DNA of 64,000 bases. Source: Toxoplasma gondii ME49 (taxonomy: Eukaryota > Apicomplexa > Conoidasida > Eucoccidiorida > Sarcocystidae). Numbering within the stretch: the stretch's first letter is position 1; each line of letters begins with the position of its first letter. This document shows positions 44,010 through 55,600 of the stretch, piece by piece. The position numbers and the translations under genes are program-made. The notes beneath the pieces were generated by a model that did not search any database, had not been told where the DNA came from, and saw only the letters and a list, made by a program, of their open reading frames with translations. The DNA lies in the NCBI RefSeq assembly GCF_000006565.2, contig NC_031480.1, forward strand, positions 2,949,529 to 3,013,528. The letters run 5' to 3'.

Positions 44010-45941
44010 GCATAAGATTTCTGGACAACATCGATGAACTACGTGTCCCCCTCTGCAGGGCGGGAGGAAAATAGGAAACGGAACGGTTTGACGATACTCT
44101 TTCTAAAGAGAGGGCCCGTGGCGTCGAAGCACGAAGTGCGCCTGCCCGGTAACCGTTCAGGAAAAAGACACGAATGGAGCGGTAAAGAGTGGCGGAAGCG
44201 AACGTGACTAGAAACGGTAGAGAGGAATTTGATTAACACCAGGCGTGCTGCACACAGTGCAATGGACAGGATACGTATTTCACTCTTCGCTGCCGAAAGG
44301 CGCTACGAACAGGGAGACGGCAAAGAACTGCGTCGGGATGTGACTACCAGGGAGTACGTGGGTGGAGAGCGTGTATGAGAGCAGCCCGCGCATTCTGAGT
44401 GTACGAGCGAGGGTTCCAGAGTTTCGAGCAAAGAAGTTGCGATTTCCCCACATTTCTCAAGGTGTGTGTAGAAGTGTCAGGGACATGAGCAGCACGCGAC
44501 ATGCCGGTGCCGCACGACATACGCCGACACGATACGAGTGCGGGACTCTTTTTTACCCGGTGGCCGCAGTGACGTTCCTGCAGGGATTCAGGGCACTACG
44601 GTGTATCGAGTCAAACGGGCCAGAAGCTGACATTGTCCTTTTTACGTAGCAAGGCCCCCAGGGTGGACGCAGAATGCGATTGTTCCACGAAGCACGGCCG
44701 TCCTTGAATGCGAAAAAATGATTTCTTCAGAGTCGGCTCCACCTACCAGGAGCATGTCAGTCTTCAGGCATGCACAGCTTCCTGTGTTGTGGTGGTAGAA
44801 AAGGGAAGAACCAGTGTGCCCAGCAGTGCCCAGCGTCGGCGCCTCTGGTACGGAGGGGACGCGGGATCCCAAAAGTTTGAGTCGAAGACCGTTCTTACCA
44901 GCTCAAAGTCTATATTGTGCGTGCCTGTAACGTTCTTGCCGCAAGTGGCAAGGCACAACTGTAAAAACAATAAACTCGCTGTCGAAAGGCGCCTCCCGAC
45001 CCTTGCGTGGTGTCGGCTGCGGGGATCAGCGACGGTGTTTCGGATACCCCCGTCCATGTTGCTCAACCAGACCGAACAACCTAGAAAAGGTATCTCTGAC
45101 AATCTGTACTTAGTCACGGTCATGTCGTTTTTACGCGTTTAGCAAACTATAACGTGCAAGCTCCCGAGCCAAACAGAAACCGGAACATAACATGCTTCTT
45201 CTCGCACTTTTTTGAGGCCCGCAGATGAGGCAACGACTGACTGTTTCGCCACCCCGTTTACCCCACTTGTCAAGAACTACAAAAATAATTTATACACACA
45301 AAATAACGACCTGTCGTTTGAACTGGAGAGCTCACACTCCGTTAAGACACATGCATGAACAATTTCGTTTTCAAACAAGTGAACAACTTTGTTTTCAAAC
45401 GCTTGCCCAGCGACCTAGTCCCGGTGACCAAGACACTTTGCAATGCTCCGTGTATCTCCACCATAACGTCACTCCGACTTCTGAAGGCCCTGCCTACCTA
45501 TCTATCTATAAATGTAACTACAAATATACCTTTGCACCTGTGGGTTCCACCTTCGGCGCCCGCTTTGACAGAACCAAGATGTTCATGAGCGCACTTGCAA
45601 AATCTTCGGTATTTCTCATCGAACAATTCAGAAGCAACAGCTTTTCAGTGGCCTTCCGCACTGCCGCCACTCCTGGTTTTCAGCCGTGCAGCACGCCTGC
45701 CTCTCAAAAAAAAGAGCGAACAGTTGGATTTTGAAAGACTAGGAAAAGCTGCTTTCCCCGCACTGCGTGAGAACCATTTTGCACTCGTGCCCTTTACTTC
45801 TCCCTCTCTGGAACGTTGTGAGTCTTCTCTGTCCCCCCACGGGCGGCGAGAAGTACAGACCGTCCACAGTCTTGGACTGCTCACAATCGCGTCCACGTGA
45901 TACATTTGCAGCTTCTCCAAGACGATGGAGCAACTCTTTCC
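44010..45941. other. Convergent 3' region between the unknown gene (+) and the sphingolipid synthase (-)
   Basis: No supported gene. Several ORFs of 100-170 codons occur on both strands (for example 44708-45142 and 45225-45734 on +), with no motif or splice support. The stretch should contain two 3' UTRs. It includes the 24-bp tandem duplication listed separately. Confidence 0.45.
45357..45404. repeat. Imperfect 24-bp tandem duplication
   Basis: Two adjacent copies of GAACAATTTCGTTTTCAAAC plus four more bases differ at a few positions. In one + frame this reads NNFVFKQV then NNFVFKRL. It lies in presumed untranslated DNA. Confidence 0.65.
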
Positions 45942-48314
45942 TCAGTCGAGACCTTCCAGTCTCCTGATCAAGAATGCGAAGATCCGAATGAGAGGGAAGT
46001 CGAGAATCGCGGCTGCAGCAACGGCTCGCGGGTCGCAGACTTCTCCTCGGAGCCCGTCTACCAACGAGCGACCATCGAATTTCCGCCCTGCCGCTGCATG
46101 TGCTCTGGTAGTCTCCATCGCTCCTGATGACCCTGACTGCTGTCTGAAGGTTTCGACCTCGTCGTGCGACTTCCCGAAGTGGCGGGACGTTTCCGTGTCT
46201 AGACACCCGGAGCAAGGCGCAGCGCCGTCCCCGGTCGCCACAGTTGCGAGCCATGCCGCGTTGGCTTTCTCCACCCAGATGAGAGAAAGAATCATATGGT
46301 ACGCGGTGTAGATCGCGAAGCCGACGAGAAGGCCGAAGCAAACGTCAACGGTGTAGTGACAGAAGGAGAAGTCGATGACGACGATTGTCGCCGCTCCGTG
46401 GAGAACACAGTAGACGCCCAGGAGATTCCATTCACACATTTTGGCCCAGCAGGAGTGAAGCCATGCGCCAGAAGACTTTGTCTTGCTCTTTTTCGTGACC
46501 GACTTCGAGGTGTGCCTCTCAGCAGACCGGTCTCCAATCCGCGATGCAAGCTGGACTTCGCCGTCCGCTTTTCCTCGACGCAAAGAGAAGGCCGTTTCCT
46601 TTTGCTGCGTGCAAGAGTCTTCGCTGGACTCTCCAAAAGTCGCACAGAGTTCCTGCTTTGCTTCCGCAAGCCTCACAGTTCCCGGTACCTCGAGCTGCTG
46701 CCCATCTACCTCCTCTTCCTGCTCGCTGGTGAGCCAGTGGGGAGACTCCGGGTGACTAGAGGAGCTTTCGACATTAAGAGCGATTTCCTCGAGTTCCTCT
46801 TTTACGCTGCCGGCCTCACCGCCTCGAACTGCAGACGATTGGCGTCCGCCTCCAGAGCTCCCTCCGTCGCCTGTTTGGATTCGAAGAACCTCCTTCTCCA
46901 CAACGCTTTCACACGCATGCAGATCGGGGGCCTCGTCGGCAGGTCTTCGGCCGTCCGCTGCGACTTCCGCGTAGCCACGGAGAGGCGTCCGTCCACCTCC
47001 ACTTCGACTGTACGCGACTCGCGCAGACGCGGGTTTTGAGTGTTCTTTGCGCATCTGGTCTCTGAGTTTCTTGTGTCCGCCTCTTCCCGCTCGGGATCTG
47101 CAGCGCGCAAGGCACCGAGCCCAGCGAGAGCGGACCTGGTCGAGCAAGTAGTAGAAGAGAATGACGTCGCTGTCCCGGTCGTCGTTCTTGTTGCAGTTGT
47201 TGTAGAAGAGCCAGGTGGCCATGCAAATGGAAGTCGTCAGCGTGTGTCCAGACACGATCATGTCTGTGCAGAGCGAGACCTGGAAGGAGGCGGCGAGAAA
47301 CGCCTGCATCATGAAGCCACTCGCAGTGGCGATCTCCGGAGGCGGTGTGCATGGTTCGACGGGGGCGGGCATCGTCGTCACAAAGATCGCGATCGTTCGC
47401 AGCACGTAGACGGTGATGATGATTGCGATGCAGCGGCAGATAATCATGACGCTGAGAGGAAGGCGAACGAAAAAGAGGTGTCGAACTCCAGTTAAGACGA
47501 GCAGAGCGACAGTCAGACAGTCTGCGACGTACTCGGGCAACGCCGAGGGAGGAGTGCCGCCGAAAATCCAGTCGTGGACGCGGTCCTTCAGCTGCGGCTG
47601 AGGGTCCGTCATGTAGAAGTAGTCCGAGCTGACTCCCACAACCGCCATGACAATGTCGACGACGAGGAAGTAAACAAATAACCAGAGAAGACGAATGAAG
47701 TAAAAGTGTGCCGGATTCTCCCGGCGCGGCGTGGTCCAGATACATGGTGTGCGCTGCGAGAGCCTGCACCGCAGCTGCTTCTGCGTCGCGTCCGCAGTCC
47801 GGAACTGCGAATGCCTGAGGAATTCCTCTCCAGCTCCTTGACGACAAGAACACGACGCGGCTTTCCCACCGATGGCAAGAGCCGAGCAATCGCATTTCTG
47901 CTGGCCTCCCGCAGCGGTCAACAACGAAGCCCACGCTTCCAAGTTGTTCGCTGTTCCCCGACTCGTCGCGCAAGTTTGCCGCGAGGCTGCAACCGGAGGA
48001 TTCTCTTGCGGAGCGAACCCGGGACACCCGTTCGCAGAGTTGCATTCTTCAAGGCGAGGACACTGCTCCGTGATGGAAGAAAACGCGCCGTCGCAGGCTG
48101 CGTTGTGGGAGCGGGGAACAGAAACTTGAGTCCCGCGAACGGAACCCCAGGTGGAGGCGGCACTGTTGTCCGCGACACAGCGACACGCAGGGAGCCGGAC
48201 GGCGTCGGACCCCCCGAAACAAGACAATTTTCGCATTATTGTAAAAGAACAACCTCGGAGCGACGCAAAGAACCCCCTGTGCCCGCGAGCAGGACGTGCC
48301 AGGGTCGAGCGCAC
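45942..48314 (-). CDS. Inositol phosphorylceramide / sphingolipid synthase (SMS family), single exon
   Basis: This integral Golgi-type enzyme transfers the phosphoinositol head group to ceramide, making inositol phosphorylceramide and diacylglycerol. The 790-residue frame is uninterrupted. A Cys-rich N-terminal 200 residues (CDCSALAIGG, ASCSC) precedes TM1 at about 204-228; PQPQLKDRVHDWI follows as the D1-like motif. TM2-TM3 cover about 262-313. D3 is CTDMIVSGHT with the catalytic His at about 357. D4 is CHYTVDVCFG with His about 653 and Asp about 657. Together these form the His-His-Asp triad of sphingomyelin/IPC synthases. A loop of about 250 residues (about 375-625, acidic then basic, likely disordered) separates D3 from D4, where relatives need only a short loop. 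The C-terminus is a hydrophilic tail. Start: first ATG; a second at residue 27 is equally possible. Protozoan relatives make IPC rather than sphingomyelin, so that substrate is inferred. Confidence 0.85.
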   Translation of the reverse strand: MRSTLARPARGHRGFFASLRGCSFTIMRKLSCFGGSDAVRLPACRCVADNSAASTWGSVRGTQVSVPRSHNAACDGAFSSITEQCPRLEECNSANGCPGFAPQENPPVAASRQTCATSRGTANNLEAWASLLTAAGGQQKCDCSALAIGGKAASCSCRQGAGEEFLRHSQFRTADATQKQLRCRLSQRTPCIWTTPRRENPAHFYFIRLLWLFVYFLVVDIVMAVVGVSSDYFYMTDPQPQLKDRVHDWIFGGTPPSALPEYVADCLTVALLVLTGVRHLFFVRLPLSVMIICRCIAIIITVYVLRTIAIFVTTMPAPVEPCTPPPEIATASGFMMQAFLAASFQVSLCTDMIVSGHTLTTSICMATWLFYNNCNKNDDRDSDVILFYYLLDQVRSRWARCLARCRSRAGRGGHKKLRDQMRKEHSKPASARVAYSRSGGGRTPLRGYAEVAADGRRPADEAPDLHACESVVEKEVLRIQTGDGGSSGGGRQSSAVRGGEAGSVKEELEEIALNVESSSSHPESPHWLTSEQEEEVDGQQLEVPGTVRLAEAKQELCATFGESSEDSCTQQKETAFSLRRGKADGEVQLASRIGDRSAERHTSKSVTKKSKTKSSGAWLHSCWAKMCEWNLLGVYCVLHGAATIVVIDFSFCHYTVDVCFGLLVGFAIYTAYHMILSLIWVEKANAAWLATVATGDGAAPCSGCLDTETSRHFGKSHDEVETFRQQSGSSGAMETTRAHAAAGRKFDGRSLVDGLRGEVCDPRAVAAAAILDFPLIRIFAFLIRRLEGLD

Positions 48315-51300
48315 GGAACGGCGGGCGTCAGCGAACGTCGGAACGACAAAATCGGAACAATGTGTAGCCTGAAAAGATTATGGGCCGAGTAAAATGGAAA
48401 AGCTTCGAATCGACGAACGGCGAGCGCCTTAGCCGTCGACCAAGAGGACAACCAACAAGACACACGCTCACCACACCTCAGGGTGGTTTGCACAAGATTT
48501 ACCATAGCGACGAACGCACGCTGCGAGAAATGCTAGGAAGAGGCAAAATGAACGCCCCTATTAGATGCAGAGCAACTTAACCCGGAACGACGACCCACGA
48601 AAGAGGTTTTCCGCGCGCTCGAAGTTAAAGTGACAGCAGAGTTACGGTCAAAGCAGGTCAGGAAGGGAACAAGACGTGGTATCGTCGACCTGCAGGGTGT
48701 GTTGTGAGTCATCGCGACCGTTTATGGTTTAGGACTAAACTTTATTTCTGCACGTCTGCTAACGGACCTAGAAACGCGACAAGCACTCACGATGCTTGGC
48801 TGAAAATGGGTTTCTCAAGTTTTTCTCGCCGCTCGACGACGGCGCGTAGCGTGAAACACGGTGTTAACACACACGGCAAACAAATAAGTCACAACTCTAC
48901 TTGGGTGGATTTCACAAAGTCTGCCGCAGAAGTCGTCCTGATCATGCTCTGGTTCACCTGCTATCACGCAAGCAAAGGCACACTGAAATCAAATCCTAGT
49001 GGGGCGCAACCCCTAGCAAATTCCTAGTTGTGAGAGGACAGGAAATCTCGGGATTCTCAGCAAACAACGGAAACGACCTGTAAGGAAGATTTCCAGGTCA
49101 TACAAGCTCAAAAATGTAACATTTTAGACAGGGAAACAGGGGGAACTGTTCTGCCGTGTCCGACGCTGGCGGTGAAGACGCAGGCGCTGGGGATGAGTGC
49201 CGTCGTTTTTCACCTAGCCAAGAAGGCGAAAAACAAAGATATCCGACAGTAATATACCGCTGCGTGGACGGCAATGTGCCTCCCAAAGAGGTGAAACTAC
49301 TGCATTCAAATAACACCCCCGACTATGTGAAAATGAGCGGTCGACTTTTCCCATGGGACAGCTCGAAAGCTCGAAGCGTCGAATGCGAGCACGCGAAAAG
49401 GTTCCGTCCGGGTTGCCCTCAGAACGACGAAACGCGGGATTCTACCAGTTGCCGGAAAAGAGTACTGCCATCATTCCTTTCACTTGCTCTTCGGAATGGA
49501 ACTCGGCTCGTGTTTTTCCTATGCAAGCGAGAGAAAGTGTTGCCCTTGCACAAAACTTTGCAGCTCACAAGACCAGCGCGTTACAGCCACATCCATGCCA
49601 GGAAGGTCGGTTTCTCTTTCACGGCAGACATCAAAAGTCCTTATTTTTCGATTTGACAAATAGGTCTGCGGAAGGCACAAGCGTGCAACTGTGAGGATGT
49701 TAGGTTCTATGCACAAGGAACAGAGGAGATTGCCGTGACCGACAAAAGGGGTCGGCCTGTATCGAGCTTGAACTACGCCGTCCAATCATGAGAAGCTTGA
49801 AAAAGTCTCCCGATGACGCACGTTGTGTTTGCTTCTTGTCACTATTCAGCATGTATCTTGAACTCAACGGGCACGTCCTACACTTCTCCGTATCTGTCTT
49901 GCGGTACAGGCGGTAAACAAAGGATTTGTTGAGAATATGCTTTAGCAGCTGACAGCAGATTTGTGTTCTACCGGGGTTGATGTCAGAAGCAGCTTGCGAC
50001 CGTGTAGCCAACCAACAGGAAAGTACACGGCTCTTACAGGTGACGGTGGCGAAAGAAAGCAGATGTCCGCAAAATGTGAATATCCAAACGAGAGAACATC
50101 TGCATTAACAGGTCTCGTGTCCTGCCAAACGACTTGGTGAGAACCCCAGGGAGGCCAGCAAGGTCATCAGCGCATTCGGATGAGAAGAGAATGCATGGGC
50201 AAGAGGGAAGGAAGTGTCACGAATACTCCAGTCTAAGTAGCAAAGCGACGCAAAACTCTGGTTGTCCGAGTATGAGGGACACGTCGCAATGAAAAAACCG
50301 CTAACTCTCATGATGCTCCAAACCGGGTCGATAACAGGGAACACCGCAAGAATCTGACAATACACTCAGGGTCGCATGACATGAGACTGCACTTTTGCAA
50401 GATGGCATTGCTGCGACCTAAGTTTTTGTGGGGCAGTATTTGCATTGGACGACACCCCCTGTTTCTAGCTTAGAAAACCTGAGCTTCTGAACACTGAAGA
50501 GAGAAGTGTCCTCAGCACTCAACTCTGACGTGGTTTGAACCACAGTGTATACAAACAGTGGAAAAAAAAGCAGATCCTCCCAGGGAAGACATTTCAGCAA
50601 TAACGGCAAGCACAATGCATTGCAATTTGTGTCACATAAACCTGTCACATGATGCGAAGGGCATATCGCAGAAGCATGCTTCTCTCAATAAACTTAGGCA
50701 CAGATGAGGGGAAACACGTAACGCGCTCAGCACGCGAATTGGGGTGGAAAGGTGTCTTGAACCGCGACACGGCACGGAATAAAGAGTAAGACTCCTGTCA
50801 ATTGGGAAGCTAAACGAAAGAGAAATGGCTCTGCTCCTCCAATTCATCACACTTCATCCCCATGCTTCACGGTTTGTTCCTGTTCTTTACAGTTCATTCG
50901 GGTCAGCATGACGTATATAGCTAACACGTGTGTGCCGCAATTGCCTGGTAAACGGATACCGACAGTCTGAGTTTCCTAGACGATAGCGCGCTGAAACCCC
51001 ACCCGGTGTGTTGTTCCCACTGATGAAAATAGTTCTTGTTTTCCAAACACTCGCATTCGTGTTTCCTGACCGGATTCGTTGCGGTATGCAGTGACCCAAG
51101 CGTCACGCGTCGGTTTTCAAACAAACATGCACAGTGCGTTTCATGAACCCAAAGCTCTCCTTGCTTCCCACTATACAGAAGTGATACTAAAATGCAGAAT
51201 CTGAGGGGCAAGAAATTGTTGAATCTTCATTTGCCAGATGGGTGCTCGCGACAGCGGAAGTAATGCTTCGCGGTCGACTTGCGCCCGCGCAGGAAACTCT

Positions 51301-51804
51301 TACTCCGGCTGCTTGGTGTGCAGCTCCTCTGTCAGCGGGACTCCATCAGTTCCTGCCCGACAGCAAAAAGACGACACAGCCATGGGAAAGACACATGTTA
51401 TGACTTTTAAGCCAGCCACAGGGTCTGTCGATTGACTCGGAATGTAAAGGCTCATTTTTGGCAACTGCGCTTTTCGCCGCTGCGCAGCCGGGCACAGTCG
51501 AAGCGACTTCTTGTCGCTGCCACGTTCACTGCGGTGTCTTGTCTCGCCGGCAAGGAAATGAGATGCCCACTTGGCGATGTCAGAAAGGGCAGTCTCCAGT
51601 TTTAAAAACTAGAGCGATCCACATTCTCCAGCGCGTGACGACATCTCGATTCTCTCCCTCAGAGTGTGCAAGGAACGATTCCTGTTTACCCGCCAGTGAA
51701 AGTCGCTCCGCCGGCCGCGGGTATCCGTGTTTGTCTTCGGTATTTTCGTCGGCCTACGAAACTCCGCGTTACCTCCGTTCCGTTTCCCAGAATCTGCTGC
51801 TCAG
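48315..51804. other. Divergent intergenic region; 5' end of acylaminoacyl-peptidase somewhere in its right part
   Basis: No supported complete gene. From 48315 to about 51200, ORFs are short and unsupported (the longest is 166 codons at 49156-49656 on +). The genes on either side point away, so both promoters should be here. From 51238 an ATG opens a 65-codon frame (MGARDSGSNASRSTCAR), and 51660-51800 is open in three frames after a CCCTCAG acceptor. One of these probably contributes the first exon of the peptidase gene, but I could not decide which. Confidence 0.4.
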
Positions 51805-52587
51805 AGGTGCCTGGTTCTGGGAACGACGCATCGTGTCCCTCTTGTAACAACGGCTCCGCCATTTTATGGTGTGGCCGTCGAGAAATACCGCCAACTTGTG
51901 GAGTTCACAGCCGTTTCGCGGTCAAGGGAAGAAGCGTTCAGGGTCCGCGGGACCAGAAGGATTGGGGGTGTATAGACAGGCGACGCTTCATGCAGACGCA
52001 TCCGACACGGCTTTCCGCCGTTGCCGTGGAAGCTGAGAAGAGCGTTCGACCACTGGATGCATCTGCCCACTCCTCGTCTACTTCATGTTCAACTCCCTGT
52101 TTGCTGCAGTCGTGAGACTCGCGCAAAAGCCCCCCAAAATGCCTGGTCACTCGCGAAGAAGCGGCTCTCCGCAGCCGAAGACCCGCGAAGCCATACACGC
52201 GCGGAGAGTGCGTGGCGCGTTCTCTGTGTGTACGGAATCTGTAATTCAGTGTCTCAGTGCACGAATCGCAGAACCAAAGGGTTCTGATTCTGCTCAGCAA
52301 TCGATCGTTGTCTTGGGCCAGCAGGTAAGATGTGAAACCTGTGTCTAGCATTGCCCATCTCGAGTTGCACCGGAGTTCAATGACCTCTGGAGCAGAGATA
52401 GGTCACAAGACGTCGCTGCTCGCCTCGTTCACGGACATGCACGAGTTGTCGGGCATTTATACCGCCTCAAAATGCATTCTACGTAGTACTATTGACATAT
52501 GTGCGCTCCTTTATGTGTCGCACTCTTGACGCACCAACTAAGCGTCCTCCGTGAAGAGAGGAAAGCAAACCCAACCTGTACAGATAG

Positions 52588-52618
<31 letters not shown>

Positions 52619-55600
52619 GTAGTTGTCGGCTGGCAGCTGCACCACAAGAGTATGTGTTGAGAGCCGGACTTTGAGGGGTACGACAGTGTCGTGAATTGAC
52701 TTTGACCCAAGCGCAGAGGGCACTAAACATGCACAGTTGGATAGCTGTTCGGGTCGAGAGTTTACGGAAGATCAATGTGGGTGCCGAGGTTGAACACAGT
52801 CTCGCCTGTTACGTAGGCAACTCGTAATTAGACGACGGAGAGCCGCCAGATACCTTCAAGGGTTCATCAAGTACTGCCAAAGAATGTCTTCCTTGCGACC
52901 ATGGTCCTCCTAGCACTCTGTAGTGTGCTCTGTTCTTGTGGAATCGCCCCAGAAGCTGCTCAAGGAAAGGCGCCTTATAGGCATGACAGCACGAATACCG
53001 AAGTGTGACTTCGTGACGGCCTGGCCACTTGGTGCGCCGCCTGCGCTCACAGTTCTGTCGCCCTCCGGTGAGTTTCACAGAAGCAAGTTGCCGCGTCGTA
53101 CGTACACGCAAATCTCTCAGAGTGGAAGCCAGGGAGTACTGGACAGGCCTTCACCGTGATGTCTGGTTTTCGCAGTTTCGCAAGTGTCCCCGTTCGATGC
53201 AGAGGGCCTGTGTGTTTTTTAAAGCCTCCGAAAGCCTACTCGAACTCTCCCATCTTGTATTCTGTTTCTTCTACACGCGTGGTCTTCGGACGATGATGCT
53301 TAGCAACTCGACTTGCGTGAGATGTAAAAGAGAAGAGCGTCGTCGTTCAGGACAACGCCTCTGTTGCAGGCGTGCATGCTGTGTTGGGTGTTTCAGCCAA
53401 GTCCGGACAGCTCCACGCGCGGCTGTACACCTGCGGTTCTTTCTTTCACATCGATGTCTCTAACATTGATGGCTGTTGCACTTCGAAGTCTTTTACTGTC
53501 TCTTTTAGGTCACTTTTTTGCCAGCATCGTGGAGTCTGCGGCCGCAAAGCCGGAGAAGTCGCGGCCAGGGTGTCCTCTTTCTTCTGCCTCTCCAGAGTTC
53601 CGAATCGAACTCTTTGGGAGGGGTCCACAGCACACGGGGCCGGTGGTTGCCCTTGAGGCTCCTCGCGGGACAAAGCCATGGAGCAGCGCAGTCGGTGGAG
53701 GCGCCTTCTGTCCAGGAAAAGAGGAGCTGTGAGTCGGGTTTCCTTACTTCAACTCTTCATCAAAAACGATCTACTCCTGTCACGGAAACTGTTTTCACAT
53801 GACATTACGGAAAATGTGAGCACGTGCAACGAACTATGTCTTGAAGAAATCGTCTGTGAAGGGGCGACTGCCTGTGTTCTTGAGGGAAGCAAGGCGAGCA
53901 CACTCAGCGAGTTAGTGGGCGACAGTCAGGAGCCCAAAATCTTAACTTTGTGGTTGATACATTTTCTTCGACCCGAGTGACCCCTGAGACCATCACCGTT
54001 TCCCCGGTGCTCCATGCGGCCTTGCCCGTCAGATTCGTGTACGTGGCAGAGGCGAGGAAGCGCGAGGGCGGAGATCCTGACGACGGGTCGAACTCAATAA
54101 ATGGAGAAGACAAGAAAGCTGACAGCCTGGACGCCTACGAGTTCAGGACACACTGGGGAGAACAGCTCGTGGGACAGCGGAAGGGTCGCCTCGTCCTGAC
54201 GGATTTCCGAAAACAGCGTGCACAGGTGCTGACGCCTCCCGAGTCGGAGACTGCATGCGGTCAGGTACGGGATACGTCCTTCTCTGTGGGTTTGCTGGTA
54301 CTTGTCTCATCAGCATATGAGTGAGATATCAGTCAAAGGTGAAACCAGTTCGGTTCGCGTCACCACGCAGACGAGTAACCTGTGTTGTTCTTCGGCTTCT
54401 ACATAGATGTGTGAGACTGAGGCACTATCCACAGGGAAGTTGTGCCGATAATCTAAAGATGCAAGATTCGAACGGTTCCAAGGAATTCATACAAACCGTA
54501 CCTTCTCCTCTAGTTCCACGGACACTCGGGGTTCGAAGACGTGAGGCCTTTCTTTTGATGCCGACAGTCGAAACTCACAACGCTCAGCTGTCTGATGCAG
54601 GCCAGTGGGGTGGTGGTACACAGCAGCCGGGAAGAACTGGCTTGCCTGCCTCCCGTAACTGGAGTCATACATTCAGTAGCCGACATCCTTTCGTGTCTGT
54701 GTATTCGATCATGCCGTTCAACGAAGAAGCACAAACGGCTTCACCAGACCCACAATCTGCCTCAAACGCCTGGAGAGACGTCTGGGTTCTCCTGCACAGA
54801 CGCCCGACAGTTTTCCGCAGTGCCCGAGTCGGCGCTCGAGTCAAAGAAACAGTCAGGTGTTCTGACTGTTTTTTTCTCGACTTTGTCGCTCCTCCAGTCT
54901 GCTTACAAACAGTTGGTTCCGGCTTTTTTGGAGTCTGCTTTGTCGTCGTGAGCAATGGAATTTCTTTGGGAAAGCCCGTTCATGTCGCCCATTTTTGTGT
55001 CCTCGCAGCCGCGCTTCCTGTCCGACGGCTCCGGCATTGTCTGTTCTGTCTGGGACCTGGAGCCGTACTGGTGAGTGCGACGGTCTCCAGTGCAAGGTGT
55101 CGACTGGGAAGCCGTCTCATTTTCTGTCCGAAGTACCCAGAAGCATGTTCTCTCCGAGTTAGCCAGCAGTGTCATCTCGGGTCTCTGCCTGCCTCAAAGA
55201 CGTCACGCAAAAACCTGTCCTTCCCCCCTCTTCTTGTACACGGGAGTGTGCGTTGTGTTGGAGTCTCATTCTCGTGTTGAAACAAATTGAGGGCGCGTCT
55301 GTCCGTACACACGAATTTGACAGCCAGAGTACAGTTTAGACGATTGCGGCGAGCGCCGGACTACACAGAATCTCTCGCCTCGTCTCGAAAAGCGAATGTG
55401 CTTTGCTTCGAAGGATAGTCTCTAAGCGTCGCCCTCGCTTTCGTTGTGATGTTGACACTTGCCATGTGCGTTCGATCCGCAGTCTGGGCCTCATCTACTG
55501 CATGAATCGACGGAGCAAAGTTTGCCTTGCGCAGCTGCCATCGCCGAACAAGACGGAGGAAGGATCAGCGGACGAAAGAAAGGCAAGCGAGGAACCGCGT

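Noticed and set aside
46909..48045. 378-codon - strand ORF in a second frame
   Set aside because: It is a frame shadow of the sphingolipid synthase, whose frame carries the catalytic motifs and membrane helices.
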